The notes under the pieces were generated by a model. That model ran no database searches. It worked only from the letters and a program-made list of their open reading frames with translations, and was not told the DNA's origin. A DNA stretch of 64,000 nucleotides, from the NCBI GenBank assembly GCA_009103225.1, contig RHPI01003156.1, forward strand, positions 536,537-600,536. Reading direction: 5' to 3'. The translations under genes were made by a program, and so were the position numbers. Numbering within the stretch: the stretch's first letter is position 1; every line of letters starts with the position of its first letter. This document shows positions 1 through 13,220 of the stretch, one piece after another. Source of the DNA: Chlorokybus atmophyticus. Taxonomy: Eukaryota; Streptophyta; Chlorokybophyceae; Chlorokybales; Chlorokybaceae.

Positions 1-114
1 GCAGGCATGGGCGACAGGTGCGACAGCGCGCCTGGTCCCCAGAGTTTGTCTTCACCAAATCAACTGCAACTTCTTGTCAACTTCATGTATTCCGGGGGCA
101 ATGTGCGATAGGCC

Positions 115-3100
115 TTACAATTCTGAGAGAGCCTGATCCATCACCGCCACAAAGAAGTCTGCCACAAGCCATTGTAAAGTAAACACTCAACTCAGTTTAA
201 GCATTGCCGCAAAGCAAGCAACCCATGCATAGATACTACAATACACATGTGGGCAGAATGCATGGAGATCATGCAACTGCAGGACCGCAGCTGTGCAATG
301 GCAGTAACCTTGTATGCTCATGCATGCCGCCTGCTTGACACATGCAGTTACAACATGTGAACTGCTCAGACGCAGTGACTTACCCGCGTCTTGTCGAGTG
401 AAGCACATGGGAGGCTTGATTCGGAACACGTTGCCTTTCAGACCACCCTTACCAGCAAGAACACCCAGATCTGCAAGTCCATATCTACATGAGCTAGGGC
501 ATGAAAGGCGCTGAAAAATGCAACATGCTTGGCTGACCACAACGACAGCGCGCGCGCGCACACACCCACACACAACATAAAGATGTGGCCATAGCTACCT
601 TTCATCCTCTCAAAAGCTTGCACAGTCTCAGCAGTGGCAGGCGTCTTTGCTTTCCTGTCAGTGACCATCTCCACGCCGAGCATCAAGCCCGCACCTCGCA
701 CGTCACCAATGACTGCGCGCATGTTGGTTCAAGGTTAGTTTACACTTGAGTATAACGTTTCTTTACAACAAAGCCACCACAGGACGTACGTACTCAACAA
801 CTTACTGTCATGCTTCTGCTGTAGATGCATCAGGCGCCCAAGCAGATAACCTCCAACCTCTCGGCAATGCTCCTGCAGCATAGGTTTATGTAAACATGTC
901 CGGTGTGTGTGTCAGCGACAATGCTGTGACTATCAACCCAAATCAACAACAAACCATCTCATACAGGGCATCCTGCATGATCAGTTGATGGCCCAGGAGT
1001 GACACATCAACCTCACCTGACGCTTTTCTTTGTCAACAACCTCCAGAACTGCCTTGCCAGCAGCGCTGCAGACAGGGTTGCCGCCGTATGTGTTGAAGTG
1101 CAACCTTTGTGCCATGACCGCTGCTACCTCTCTCGTCGTCACAACAGCTGCAAGGGGGACGCCGTTGCCAATGCCCTGCATGAACGCAAGCACGCAACAT
1201 GAATGTGAGACATGAGCACATGTGCGTGATTGAGTAAAGCAAGCAATGCTTGCCTTGGCCATCGTCACAATGTCAGGCATAACTCCTGCAGTCTCAAAGC
1301 CCCAATAGTGCGTGCCGCACCTTCCGAAGCCTGTTTGCACCTGCAAAGCGGCACGCCATTCTTGATACGCTAACAAAAGTGATACGCGAGCTGTTTCCGC
1401 AAAAGTAAGCCCCAGCATTGGTGCATGCTGCACCCAGATTGCTCACCTCATCTGCAATGCAAAGGCCACCGTGCGCGCGAATCAAGTCATATGCTTGCGG
1501 CAAGTACCCATCTGCAAGTTTGACGGTTCCACCAACTCCCTGCCAATGTGCCGACCAGACGGTCAAACTCACCCACATCAAAGACCTCATGAGCTCAAAT
1601 GCAAGTGTAATGCACAACACGACGCAATTGAAGTGTGCACTACCTGAATGGTTTCAGCAATGAAACCAGCTACTCTGCCCGAAGTGGAGTGTTCAATGAC
1701 AGACTTAAGGTCCTGGCTCACATAAGCTGGCCCATCGTCTCCAAACACGCCGCGGTATGGATCAGGGTTCATTGCGTGCTTTATGCCGAAGCCCTAGAAA
1801 GACAACGTTGACAAGTAAGCAGAGGGCCAAGTTGCACAGGATGCACGGTCTACAGCTAGCGGTGCTACCATTTTGCAGACAGACAGCCGCACTCACAGCT
1901 CCCTCAACACACATGGACACACATGTGCGTGCGCTGAACACCCAGACACACAAGTGTGCATGTGTATGTTTCCTTTGTCGGAAGGTAGGTACCCATCCCT
2001 CAAACACTCTGAGTTGGGACGTACTTGAGGGACGTTATACTTCCAAGTGTGATGGGCGGTGAGGCCCATGGTGCCCACGCTCATGCCGTGGTATGCGTTC
2101 CTCAGCGCGATGATGTCATAGTTTCCGGTGTATATCCTTGCCATCAACATGGCCATGTCGTTGGCTTCAGACCCTGAATTGACAAAGTAGCAGACCTGCG
2201 GTTGCGCTATGCATGTCAACAATTCCTGCACAGCATGCAATAAGCCAAGACAGTTCATGCCAGTCAGCATCAAACAACAACTCACCTTCAGGTCCCCTGG
2301 CATGCGTGCAGCAAGTGCTTCAGCATAGTCAGCTATCTGGTGGTTAAGGTAGATGTTGGTGATGTGTTGAAGCCGGCTGTTCTGCTGGTTGATGGCCTCA
2401 ACAACATGTGGATGACAGTGTCCAACGCTAACCTGCAAAAAGTAGTGTGCAACAGCGGTTACGCTCCAGGTCACACAGTATCCATTGCATGCAAGTGTAT
2501 GCCATGCGCAGAGCATGTACATGCAAACACTGGCACGCGTTAGTGAAAGTGTATAACAGCATCAAACCATTTCATATATCACGTATGCATGGCCGCTTCA
2601 ACCCCTCACTGTAACAATGCCTGCGAACGCATCCAGGTAGCGCCTTCCAGTCTCGTCGAACAAGTATTGCATCTTGCCTTCGACGATGTTCACCTGCGAA
2701 CATTGCACAGATTGGGCCACCAATCCCTGCTGCAGAAGAGCCATACAGCGATGCACAGAAAGACTGTCACAGAGGACCATGAGGTTTCAGAAGTCCAGGT
2801 GCAGGAGTGATTGACATCAACACTCAACATTCACAACATTTGAAAATGAACAGCAAGCACTGCCAACGTTCGTGCACCAAGTAACTGATGTGTGCACCAA
2901 TCACAGGTCGCATGCCACGGCACACTCGAGTGCTGCAAGGTATACGATTGGAGACCACTCAAAAGACGACTACCAACCTGATGAACTACAGCACTCAGAG
3001 AGCAGGTTGCCCTCCAACATCTGCATTTCCCCCGCCCACACTTGCCCCTTCAATTACATTTCGCGGGCTACCACCGTAAGAAATAATAATTCGTCATGAC

Positions 3101-4089
3101 ATCAACGTCTTATAGCNCCCCCCCCTCCTCCTCTTTCAACATCAGCCCCACTTGCAAGCAAGGGGGCGTGTTTTGTAAAGTGAACAGTGTTGCATGAGAC
3201 AAGTACGCTTGGTTTATGTTCAGTACAGTAGTCGTACCAGGGCTTGAGAGCACCGTGGATCTGCATGTTGGCTATCTGGTTATTGAGTGAATCAGTATAG
3301 TGCGCCTGCCTGCCCACCCAGAAACAACTACTACCGCAGCACAGGTGCACGTTGCATGCTGCACACGGATTTGCCTGCTGAGTTTATGTACAGCTACATG
3401 CGCACAGTACGCATAACACACGACGAGTGCAATACTCCCCGTAGGTACCGTCTGCATACGACCAGCTTTCCATTGCATACCAATCAGGAGCGCACTTCAC
3501 ACGTTGATGGTAAGCGAGTTCAGTTCAACCACAGTCCAGTTACAAGTTCTATCCAATTCCACGTGTCTCTGACCGCGCACGCGATAAGCATGCAATGTAA
3601 CCGTAATGACACAACACACACACACAACACACGCACAATAAGAGTCCAAAACAACACTAAGCGGTGCTCAGGTGCAAGGACTGTTGTGTGACTCACTCAC
3701 AAGTGCAAGCTACTTGTACATGTACAACCGGCGTCAGGCTGATTGGAAACGTACTCTTGTCCAACTAGGCTTACAAGCATCGAGTCGCTGAATTGGCATG
3801 AGGCAGAGTTGCATACCGGTTTCTTGTAGTAGTGGAACATGGCGGGGTTTAGGAAAGCCTTGCGCTTGGCCAGGATCTCCTCAGTGGTCGGCCCGTCGTA
3901 TGGGCGAGGTGTGTAGCTGAAGGGCGGCATGGATGGCAGCGACGTGGGCGGCAGATCGCTGCTGGCAGCTGCAGCAGCGCTCTGCAACCCTCTCTGCTGT
4001 TGTGAAGCAGCAGGAGAAGCTGTACCAGCAGCAGTAGCCCTCCATAGCCGGCAGCCAAGCACACTGCCGCCCGCACGCCGCATCGCCAT
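115..4089 (-). CDS. AGT2: alanine--glyoxylate aminotransferase 2 (class III, PLP-dependent)
   Basis: Twelve exons in consistent phase (3817-4089, 2610-2693, 2286-2432, 2025-2195, 1644-1793, 1447-1539, 1254-1340, 1017-1175, 806-872, 599-712, 384-470, 115-158) give about 491 aa, close to plant AGT2/PYD4 enzymes. Known role of the family: transamination of glyoxylate or beta-alanine-type substrates, usually mitochondrial. The Ala/Arg-rich N-terminus (residues 1-50) fits a transit peptide. Visible class III signatures are [31 protein letters not shown], and the PLP lysine in MAKGIGNG (K335), which is the last codon before intron 7. Intron 7 uses a GC donor (1253-1252). The ATG at 4089 is chosen because the reading begins there with a targeting-type sequence. 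Intron 1 is the longest, about 1.1 kb, and contains a single N at 3116. The final exon is 14 codons plus stop. Family assignment is firm; substrate preference and organelle are inferred. Confidence 0.93.
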
Positions 4090-6218
4090 CTTGGGCGCAG
4101 TCGTTCGAAAATGACAGTGAACTAGTCACCACCACCCTTCCCCACGATGCCGGCACCACCGCCGCCCCAAGCTAATCTATGCTAAGCTCTCAGTATGCTG
4201 CTTGTTGCTGCTGCTCTGCAAGCAGACTGTTTGCCTTTTGCCTGCCCCTAAAACCAGCACAATGGACCTCCGACCCCGATCGGCAACCGGCCCAGTGCGA
4301 ACGCGCTTACTACGATCAGAGTTCAGAGTGGAACTCTACGGTCCCGGTTGATAAGTCCGGATCGCCTGATAGGGATTTGCATGCGGGCGACTCGCTGCGG
4401 GCTGCTGCCAACGGCATGCTGCATGCGGCCTGTTAGGCCTCCACACAGCACTGACGGTGTGGACGCCCTACTGTGGGCAGAAAGGCGAGCGGGCGGGCGG
4501 GCGGCGCTGTAAGGTGCCCAGCATAGGCTGAATCGTCTGAACTGTCTTGTCATACTGCCTTTGGCGTTTGTCGTACACCGTAACTGCCAGCAGCAGCATG
4601 CTGAACGCCCTGCTGGGCAGGTGGGCGAGCGGGCGGGCGCGCGGTGCTGTGTGAAGCAAGAGGCTGAACTGTCTTGTCATACTTCTTGTATATACACCAT
4701 AACATTTGTCGTACCCTATATGTCTTCGTATGTCACTGTCATCGCTGCGGCTCTGTGGCTTCGACAGGCATGTGACAGTTGACAGCTGTTTGGAGTAGGC
4801 CTACTCTGCTCCAGCAGGCTCATTTTACCAGAACGCCTTGACGAGCTGTCTGTCTAGTTGATGAAGGAATATGCTTCTCCCTCACGTGCATCACTTTCCA
4901 GTTTGTATTACACTGATGGCCATACTGCGGTGTGCTGCTCGAAAAGGCATTTTCACACTGCGCACCTGTCACATCGCAGAAAACCCTTGAGCTTGTGCGT
5001 GATTGCAATTGACGCTGTGAGCCAGTAAGCTCCGCTTGTGCTCCGACATGCAGTTCGCAAAGCCGAGGTGCACGCTGACAAGGACACGGCTATGCCCCGA
5101 GGCAGCGTGCAGGCAGCTTGAGTAACTAGACAGCAGAAACATTGACTTCTCGAGGAGCATGATTGATTGCAACTTATTTGTGGAAAGGCCGCTGCTGGAA
5201 GGCTGGGTCTGTGTACGTCGACACCGCCAACTGCCGTTCTCGTTTGAGCAAATGGGCTGTCTTATGGTGGTCGTCGCAAGCGTGATTTGCGTCTGACTTA
5301 GGGTGGTTGCTTTTGCCGCCTCAAACGTCAAGTGCTTGCATGCAACCGTCATCCCTGTCCTTACTCCAAGCCTCCGCACACCTCACCCTGCTGCTCCGGA
5401 TGTGTCACAGTCATCAGTCAGGGCCGGCGCTAGCACGCATGCAACATGAGCGCCTCGTCGCTAGGCCCGCCCACTGAGTGAAGGACATCAAGCCTTGGAC
5501 CACTTGCGCTGCTTGTCTGATGTTTGCACTGCTGCCGTGTTGCAAGCTGCAGCTGGCTGGCGTGTCGAACAGTTTGAAGTTGTCGCTTGGGCACCAGTAA
5601 CAACGCAAATTGTAAGGGGCGCTTGGCAGCACTCACCTGCTGAGCGCTTAAGGTACGTCACCTTTGCACTTGTTCCGTCAGGATGACAGCTTATATCGTG
5701 TTGAAGCTACTTTCAACAGCAGTTCATCTTGCTCAACGTTGTGCATGTAGCATGACAGTGCGTGTGAGAGAACACCATGTGCAATGGAACACGTGCGACT
5801 CGTGAGTGACCAAGTCATCCATGTTGGACGTGTTCTCGCTGGCTTGAGTGTAGGTCACGTAGGTGGTGCCGGGCAGTCTCTTCTGTGGTTGGGTTCCACG
5901 GTGCTATACTTGTACCGTGTGCAAGCAACGTCTCTGTAGGAAGTGAGACACGAGAACCCAACTTCAAGCAGTCACAACACCGCAGAATGCAAGGCGAGCG
6001 ACGCTGACCTACCAAACGCGCACTCAGGCTTAACAACACTGGTTCCCCTTGACCGGCATGGACGTAGCAGCAGTCAATGGCAGAACCTGACGAGGTACAA
6101 CCAGGTGGGTGAACAATGGTTGCGCCATAACGCAGCGTGGAAAGGTTTTTACAGGACAAAGTGGTTGTACATGCTGCTTTTTGTCAACAGCCTTCCCAGC
6201 CTTGCAAGTAGATAGATC
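4090..6218. other. intergenic region between divergent AGT2 and Kelch genes
   Basis: About 2.1 kb separates the start of the minus-strand aminotransferase from the start of the plus-strand Kelch gene. I see only short open frames without recognisable motifs, plus an imperfect GC-rich duplication at 4475-4685. It may hold 5' UTR exons of the Kelch gene, because the initial exon of that gene is uncertain. Nothing else is supported. Confidence 0.5.
4475..4685 (+). repeat. imperfect direct repeat, two copies about 140 bp apart
   Basis: Copy 1 (about 4475-4559) and copy 2 (about 4615-4685) share a GGGCAG start, a block rich in GGGCGGGCG, and the ending CTGAACTGTCTTGTCATACT. The copies differ by small indels in the middle. 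They lie in the shared upstream region of two divergent genes. Function unknown. Confidence 0.6.
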
Positions 6219-9200
6219 ATGGCATTGTTGTTGGTTTGGGACACCAGCGCTACTGGCGCTGTCGTAACTTGCGCACTATCTCATGCTTCAGAAGTGGAGC
6301 CTGCTTTGAATGTTGACGAGCCTCTTGTAGAAGACTGGGTTGGGACGTGGCAACACATACAAGTCAGTTGCATTCTTGTAACGCAGGTGCCTCCACTTCT
6401 GCATTGTACGCCAGGGTCACTGCGACTTGCATCACAGGCGCAAGGACAGCTTCCTGCTGGTAGATGGGGCCATGCGTCAGTGTACCTCGATGGAAACATG
6501 TATGTATTTGGGGGTTATGGCGGGCAGCACTTTGGCGATGTGTTCGCACTGGACATGGCGACACTATCTTGGCGACGGATCGAAACGCGAGGGGACCCTC
6601 CTTCTCCACGAGATAGCCACAGTGGAACTCTTGTGCAACGCTCGGTGAGCTTGGTTGAGACTTGGTTGCAACACCGGTGGTTGGCTGATTGCACACGGAT
6701 CGCTGAGCTTCCTCCTGCACAGTTGCTTGTCATGGGTGGAACGGACGGCACAACGAAACTTGATGAAGTATGGCAGGTGCGCTAGCTGACCTTGTCTTGC
6801 ACGGTTGTCTTGCGCTTGTAGTGCTGTTCCCTGCAAGTTTGTGCGGTGGATTCAGCTGTCTCTGGATGACTTCACTTGGACACGCTTAGTGGCTAGCGAC
6901 TTGAGCATCAGCAGGGAAAGCCATACAGCCACAGTGGTAGCTGGGAATCAGGTATTGAAGCAGGCTCAAGTGATGGCAGGCTCACGCAATCACACTACGT
7001 ATATGGCTCTTCAATCGGACACAGTGTACTGAAAAGCAAGCTTGCACTAATGATGACCGTGTGACAGCTGGTGCTTTTCGCGGGCAGTGGTCCTGGTCCA
7101 GACGACTTCAATTACCTCAATGACGTGCAGCTATTGGACCTCACTACCTTCACCTGGCAGGTTCTGCAGCAGTGTTCGCTGCGGTTGGTCTCTATTGCGT
7201 GTTGACCCGTTACTTGGCGGTTATTAAGCAGCTGTTCAGCCTCGATGTGTTCAATGCCTCAGTTGCGCATGTCTGGTTGTGGTAAACACCACTACTTGAC
7301 AAACCCACGTGTTGTCTTCACACAGACTGCTGCAATTGAACAACCTGAGCCGGCCGCACGCGATAGCCATGCAGCTGCAGCAGTGGGCGACAGTGGTGTT
7401 CTTGTATTTGGAGGTGATTGTGGCCATCACTACTATGGTGACACTTGGTTGTTTCACACCGGAACGTTACGTTGGGAGCAGGTGCACCTTTCTCATGATC
7501 AGTAATAAGACATGACTGCACAGAGTGTAACTGATGAAGCCAACTTCTGTAGGTGATAGCCGGTGCCCCGCAACCAATTGCTCGGGCGGGTCATTGTGCC
7601 TGCTCATTCGGCACAAAGGTGTTGCATTGCGCTGCCGCGTATACCAGAAGTGCTTGCAAACATGGCTCAGCTGTTGTATCTCACAGGTGCTCATCCAGGG
7701 GGGAGTAGGCGACCGCTACTACAGTGATGTGTGGCTGTGGGACGTGCAGACGTCCCTGTGGCAGCTGCTACGCATTTCTGAGCATAGCGGTCAGCTGCCG
7801 CCTGGACGCTTTGCCCACAGCGCGTGCATAACACCGTCAGCAGATGCCACCACGCAAGCACAGTTGGTGGTGTTTGGCGGGTGGGTGCCTGCGAGTCGAA
7901 CTCGGCTGCCAGCACATCGGTGATGACTGACTGTGAGGGTGATACACTCTACCTGATGAGTACGTGCAGGTGTGGCAAAGATGAAGAAATCTTGTCAGAT
8001 CTGTGGGTGCTGCATCTGCATGCGCCAGATGTTACTCCCAGCCTTTTTGTTACACCGCAACTCACTGCTGGTATTTATGGATACCCATGCATGTACAGGA
8101 TGCAGAGTTTTCCGGACGCACAACTGTTGTGCAACCGGCATTTTTACTGTTGTTCTCACCATCACTGCGTGTGCAGGATTGAAACCGCTGGACGCCTCTT
8201 TGCTACCTAGCCGCATGTATATCGCAGCGGTCACGCAGAACTTGAGGGCTGGCAATCCTCAAGCAACTGATGCAGAGGTAAACTGCTACGACGGCCGGTT
8301 CTTGTGATGCAGTGCTCATTGCGGATGGCTGCTTGCAGCTGGAAGATGCAGCCACGAGGCAATGGGCAATGTTACCAGATGAAGAGAAGGCTCAGTACTA
8401 TCGGGCTGCGGTATGGCTACGTGACACTGATATCAGACCTGCGAGCACAACTTGGCTTGTGCTTCTTTTCAACTCGATTAATACCCAAATGCCAGCATGC
8501 TAACGGCAAGTTCTTTCAGTTGGCTCATGGCATGCAGCAGCCCCCGCCTCCCTTGGCGTCCATGCCTGCCCCTGCGCACGAGCCTGCCCCGCCCACTGCA
8601 TCACAGTCACAAAGCAGACAAGGTCAAACAAGCAACCCGCAAGACAAGTATACTTGAGCCATGTCCAAAGCACATGCACATGCAGACATACAATCTCAAC
8701 TACTCTGCGTACACACACTTGCAAGCGCGCAGACGCATGCGAACAGACGCTCACAAGTTCCATGCCCCCCNNNNNNNNNNNNNNNNNNNNNNNNNNNNNN
8801 NNNNNNNNNNNNNNNNNNNNNNNNNNNNNNNNNNNNNNNNNNNNNNNNNNNNNNNNNNNNNNNNNNNNNNNNNNNNNNNNNNNNNNNNNNNNNNNNNNNN
8901 NNNNNNNNNNNNNNNNNNNNNNNNNNNNNNNNNNNNNNNCACGCACGCCGCGATCATACACCACAACATATTCCAAACCCAACGCACATGCACACATGTA
9001 TGTTGACATATGCTAGCACCAGGGAGGGGTGGGAGGAGGCGGCAGTCTGCAGCCAGCACACCGGAGTTCAGTGGCGAGCAGAGCACAGCTGCTGCCGGGT
9101 TGCAGACCGGTGCAGCGGAAGGTAAACATGCATGGTGCGTTTTACGTGTGCAATCACTCCAAGCACAATCCATGCAACATTGATTGGCATTGCAGTGAAG

Positions 9201-11608
9201 CGGAAGCGAGGGCGGCCACGGAAACGACCCATAGAACCCAGCCAACCTACAGCCGCGCCGGCAGAGCGAGGTGAGGTAGCGTTTTGCACATGCAACAGCA
9301 GCAGTTGAGTGACGGCCATCAGCCACAAGTCTAAGTTGGCAGCAGCTGGCATATCACACCCCTGTATCTGTATCTCATAGATTGGGTGCTCTGTTGCTGT
9401 CCGTGTTGCAGTCCACATTTGTTGTTCTCTATGGCTGTAGCTGTGTGATTGCTCTGGGCCAATGCCTTGTCTGCGAAACAGCTTCAGGAAGAGCCGCAAG
9501 CCATGGGCACCTGAGCCACAGGCAATCTGGCAGTACACAATTGACACGGCAACTGGAAACCGGCGCGGGGCCATCTTCATTGGTGAGCTGTACGCACCCA
9601 GTCAACCTGCGGGAATGCTGTCTGAACTTAAATCCGGTCTAACTTGTCCAACGCTCATGGCCAACGTCAGCCCCTTGCCATCAGGTGGGTGCAGCAGTGG
9701 AGGGCCGCATTGATGGAGCCTTTGACAGTGGCTACTTCGTGACTGTAGCTTGTGCAGCGGCAAACCACACCTTCAGGGGCATCCTGTTCAGTCCGGTAAT
9801 TGTTGTTCTGCCTATGTGCGTCCGCTTGGTATGCGTGTTGGACCGTTGCGCTCTAACAAAGTGCACATCGCAATATGTTGCAGGTTATCGATGTGCCACC
9901 CTCTGATGTGCACAGCACCGCGCTGTCTGTCCAATCAACACCGCCGATGCAACATTGTCATGCAGCGTCTCATATGGCAACGCAGGCTGAGGAAGCCCGC
10001 CACCCACCAGCATACCCAAACCCAGTTGCACGACAGTTGTCACCATCCTTCCCATTAGGATTGCAAGCGTTCAACCCGCTAGGTAGGTGATTGCATTCAA
10101 CCCTTGCGTAGCCACAAAACAATGGCTGCTTGGGCACCCTCTATCCGCTGACATTCTTTGATCCAGGGTTGGTTCTTGGCCAGCCAGAGGGTCGGCCGCA
10201 GCAGCAAGTGTTGCAGGCGCCTCAAACAGATGTCGGCGCATTCCTGCCAATGCGTGAGGTGCGATGTCAAAACACAATGGTTGCATTCCCTTTTGCTTAT
10301 CGCGGTGGTTGTCTGCGCATACTTACATACGTACAGTTCGTTCACTTGGTGAGAGTCGTTGAAGGCCCTCACTTCATCATGACAGCAGGTGTCACGGCCT
10401 TCTACCTCCACAGCAAGACCGCTGCCGCCAAGTCCTTTGCTGCGTTCGTTTCAAGGCAAGGGTGTTGCAACTCGTTGTGATTGTCTGACACCGCACTGAC
10501 ACTGCCTTTCCAGGCCTTGCTCCCTTGCCTGCATCTCACAGTCCCACAGATGGACCCTGGGAGCAACAGCCGCAACAGCAGCCACAGCAGCCTATGAGGA
10601 CACCCTTCTCAGCTGCTGGGCGGCAGGTACGAATGGTGCTGACAGCAGAAAGCCTCTTTTCTCTCCTTCCTTACGAGGAGTGTGGAGTGACTCGCTGTTA
10701 ATATTCCACGCGTATGCAGGAGCAACTTGCAAGGCAAAGCGCATATGCTGAGCAGGTACACTATACCTCAGTAGGCGTGCACTTGGAAACAACTGCTGTT
10801 GGGCTGATGCGCATCATCATTACTATCACTACAAGTCCCTGAGTGTCGATCAACAACTGCGTTTCTATGGTAGGCTGCCAGGCAGAGCATGCTTCACGGT
10901 TTCAGGCCGGATATGTCTCCCTTGTTCACACTTGAAGACACCCGACAGGAGCTGATGCAGGAGAGCCTGATGCAGCAGCTCAGTCAGCAGGTAACTTCTG
11001 TGTCTTGTCGTAATTGCAACACAGCTTGATGCCAACAAAGCTTGCAGCTGTAGTAGCAGCTTGACTGCATGTGAGCGTCATTGAAGTTGCAATTGGATTT
11101 TCCAGCAGGCGCGACACGCTCAACACTGGCATACTGGCATCCCAAGCATGCAATTGGACTCAGTGGCGCAGGTACGTGCTGCTATACCTGGTCTGTTATG
11201 ATAGATTGCGATACATAACATGCATTGAACGAATTGTGACTTTACGCGTTCGCCACAGAGCGTCTCTCACTCCGCGTTCAGCCAGATTCTGCTTCACAGC
11301 CCCTCTCCTAGGTACATCGTCTTCAGTGCATTAAGTGACATCGCCATCACATTCAATGCAGTCTTACAACATTATCAGGTGTCATTGTTGACATTACTTC
11401 ACAAACATGCACGTTTCCACACATGGTGGGTGCTGTGGACAGGCCAGGTCAGATGAGAGTCATGCCACCGTTTGGGACTGAAGCGTCCACGTCATCCGCA
11501 CCGGCACTCACACACAATGAACCGCCGGAGCCTGCTGTCGGCAATATTATGTCGTCAACACACTTCGACTTGAACGATGTCGGAAGAGGGGATGGCGCGG
11601 GACTCTAG
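6219..11608 (+). CDS. Kelch-repeat / HMG-box-like / AT-hook chromatin protein
   Basis: More than 20 small exons in phase. Exons 6219-6644 to 7970-8070 encode a Kelch propeller: about six blades with YVFGGYGG, LLVMGGTDG, LVLFAGSG, VLVFGGDCG, VLIQGGVGD and LVVFGG, each followed by a tryptophan-ending strand. Exons 8177-8277 and about 8313-8410 resemble an HMG box (RAGNPQATDAE, then WAMLPDEEKAQYYRAA). Exon 9196-9270 is a textbook AT-hook (KRKRGRPRKRP). Exon 9685-9795 (VEGRIDGAFDSGYFVTV, TFRGILFSP) recalls a small domain found beside AT-hooks in plant proteins. The C-terminal exons (9884-11608) are Gln/Pro/Ser-rich and end in TAG. A nuclear DNA-binding role is inferred. A 169-bp N gap (8771-8939) interrupts the model, and the HMG splice at 8278-8312 is abnormal (35 nt and off by one base). 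Phase runs unbroken on both sides of the gap, supporting one gene, but a two-gene reading is not excluded. The start at 6219 is tentative. Confidence 0.75.
8771..8939. other. assembly gap (Ns)
   Basis: A run of 169 Ns directly after six Cs, inside an intron or a missing exon of the Kelch/AT-hook gene. The gap hides the join between the HMG-box half and the AT-hook half of that gene. Confidence 0.99.
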
Positions 11609-12895
11609 TTGTGGTATTCATGTTGTAGCAGTCTGTGTGCGAGTGCGTGTCATTGTTATGGTCGGCTCTTGCCTCTGTAGGTGTGGTTTGGCAGAAGCAA
11701 TGGAGCCTTGGCTCTCAAAGTAAGATATGTGGTAGGTATGTTGTAGGCTAGATAGGTGAACATGGGGGCGAATATGTACACATGTACATGGGTTCAGGTA
11801 AGCATTGATACCGGTTAGTCTTTGCTGGATGGTATGCGTACAATGTAGACCTGTTGTATGACTCAACTGGCTGAGTGCAAACGTCGTAGTTTAGCTTTAG
11901 TAGAAAGTGCACATTTGCATGTACGTGGTACCAGGAGTAATGACAAGCACGTTGGTATAGCACAGTCACAACACGAGAAGACACTGTTATTTTATGTGAC
12001 ATGGCATACGAAGAGTTGCAATGAAAGTCACCAGTTCACATAGGCTTTCCAGTACTCAGGATGCAAGAACATTACATGTACATGGACAACTGTTACTTCT
12101 GTCACAGGTAGTTTGTGTCTATGGTACTCTTTACGAAATTTTGCACGCACGTTTCAAGCTTGATGGGAGAACTGCCTTTGGCTCTTCATCACATGGCTGC
12201 CAACCAACAAGTTAGCAAACGCGTACAAACGGCGCCCCTCCTTGAAGAGCCTGAGCTTAAACACTCTCTCTCACTCGTTCTCTTCTTGCTGCTCTCTCTG
12301 CCAGCCTCCTTGAGCGGGCAGGGCTGGCGGAGCAAACAACTTGAGGTTAGCGGCCAAGAGATTGTGCTGCAGCTTGACAGCGGCAGAGGCAAGGGGCCAG
12401 CTTGGCATGGCTTTGGTAGGAGGCAGCCGCTGCTTGGGGTAAGGCGGAGTGCCTGAGCTGTTGGCAGGCTGTAGACAACAGCTCGTACGATTGGCAGCAT
12501 GTGATGGCCAATGAAGACGTTGCGTAGGTTAGCACACCTGCGGGTTGCGAACAGCGTCTCCAATGCTTGCAAAAGACAGTACCAAGCTTGGGTAAATGCT
12601 GCTGCTGTCGTGTAAGTAAAAACCGCAGGGGCTTGCTCAGCAGCAAGCAAGCATGCGTTCCATTGGCCGTTCCATGCGCTCCGCTGCACTGAACGCATGT
12701 CTGTAGAGTATGTAGAGTATGACATAACGATTGAGTTTATTACACGGGTGCCAACTGGCGGTTGTGTTGTGTAGTGTGCAACGCTACCCTACACAAACAA
12801 TTATACAGTGGGTTGTACACGAGACCTGTCTTCAAGCGCTACATGCTGCCTATCGTGCACACGCAAGGAGGGGGCTGCGTGCACTGTAGCTGCAG
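11609..12895. other. intergenic, no supported gene
   Basis: This stretch follows the TAG of the Kelch/AT-hook gene. It holds open frames on both strands of up to 178 codons (12189-12725 minus), but they overlap each other, have biased composition, and match nothing I recognise. The part near 12700-12895 may be the decayed 3' end of the LINE remnant that follows on the minus strand. Confidence 0.5.
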
Positions 12896-13220
12896 CTAGA
12901 GCCATAGTGGCTGTGGCATGCGCGCGTTGGAACATGACAGATATGCGCTGAAGGCAGTCACAGAGCGTGTTACATATCCTGTCTCCAACTCACGAGCATC
13001 CAACGCTCGGCGCACACAAGTGGCCAACAAGTCCATCAACGGGCGACCCATCCAACCTTGCGACTCGATCGCCAACGGGATCAGCGTGTCTGTGGGGAAA
13101 TGGTCCGAGTACTTGGAGTGCTTCTCGCGCTCCACACTCTGTGCAGCTGATCCCGCTAGGTAGTGGCTGCCGGTGATGGTGACGTCGAGCCGCTCTGCTG
13201 AGCATCAACTGCATTCCACC
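12896..13220 (-). pseudogene. LINE-type retrotransposon ORF2 C-terminal remnant
   Basis: One open frame on the minus strand reads about 105 codons. It contains RLDVTITGSHYLAGSAAQS, then KHSKYSDHF and LIPLAIESQGWMGRP, ending in a stop at 12896. The order (LDVT, then K-x2-KY, then P-L-A-x-E-x-x-G) is the arrangement seen downstream of reverse transcriptase in many non-LTR retrotransposon proteins of algae and animals. The frame closes just upstream, and no reverse-transcriptase catalytic motif is left in the neighbouring 300 bp. I therefore read it as a truncated, dead copy inserted between two host genes. Identification rests on remembered motif order, not on a search. Confidence 0.5.

Noticed and set aside
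8751-9326. Long open frames across the N gap
   Set aside because: They are open only because the Ns translate as unknown residues.
12189-12725. 178-codon minus-strand ORF
   Set aside because: Ser/Cys/Leu-rich composition, overlaps other open frames, no recognisable motif.
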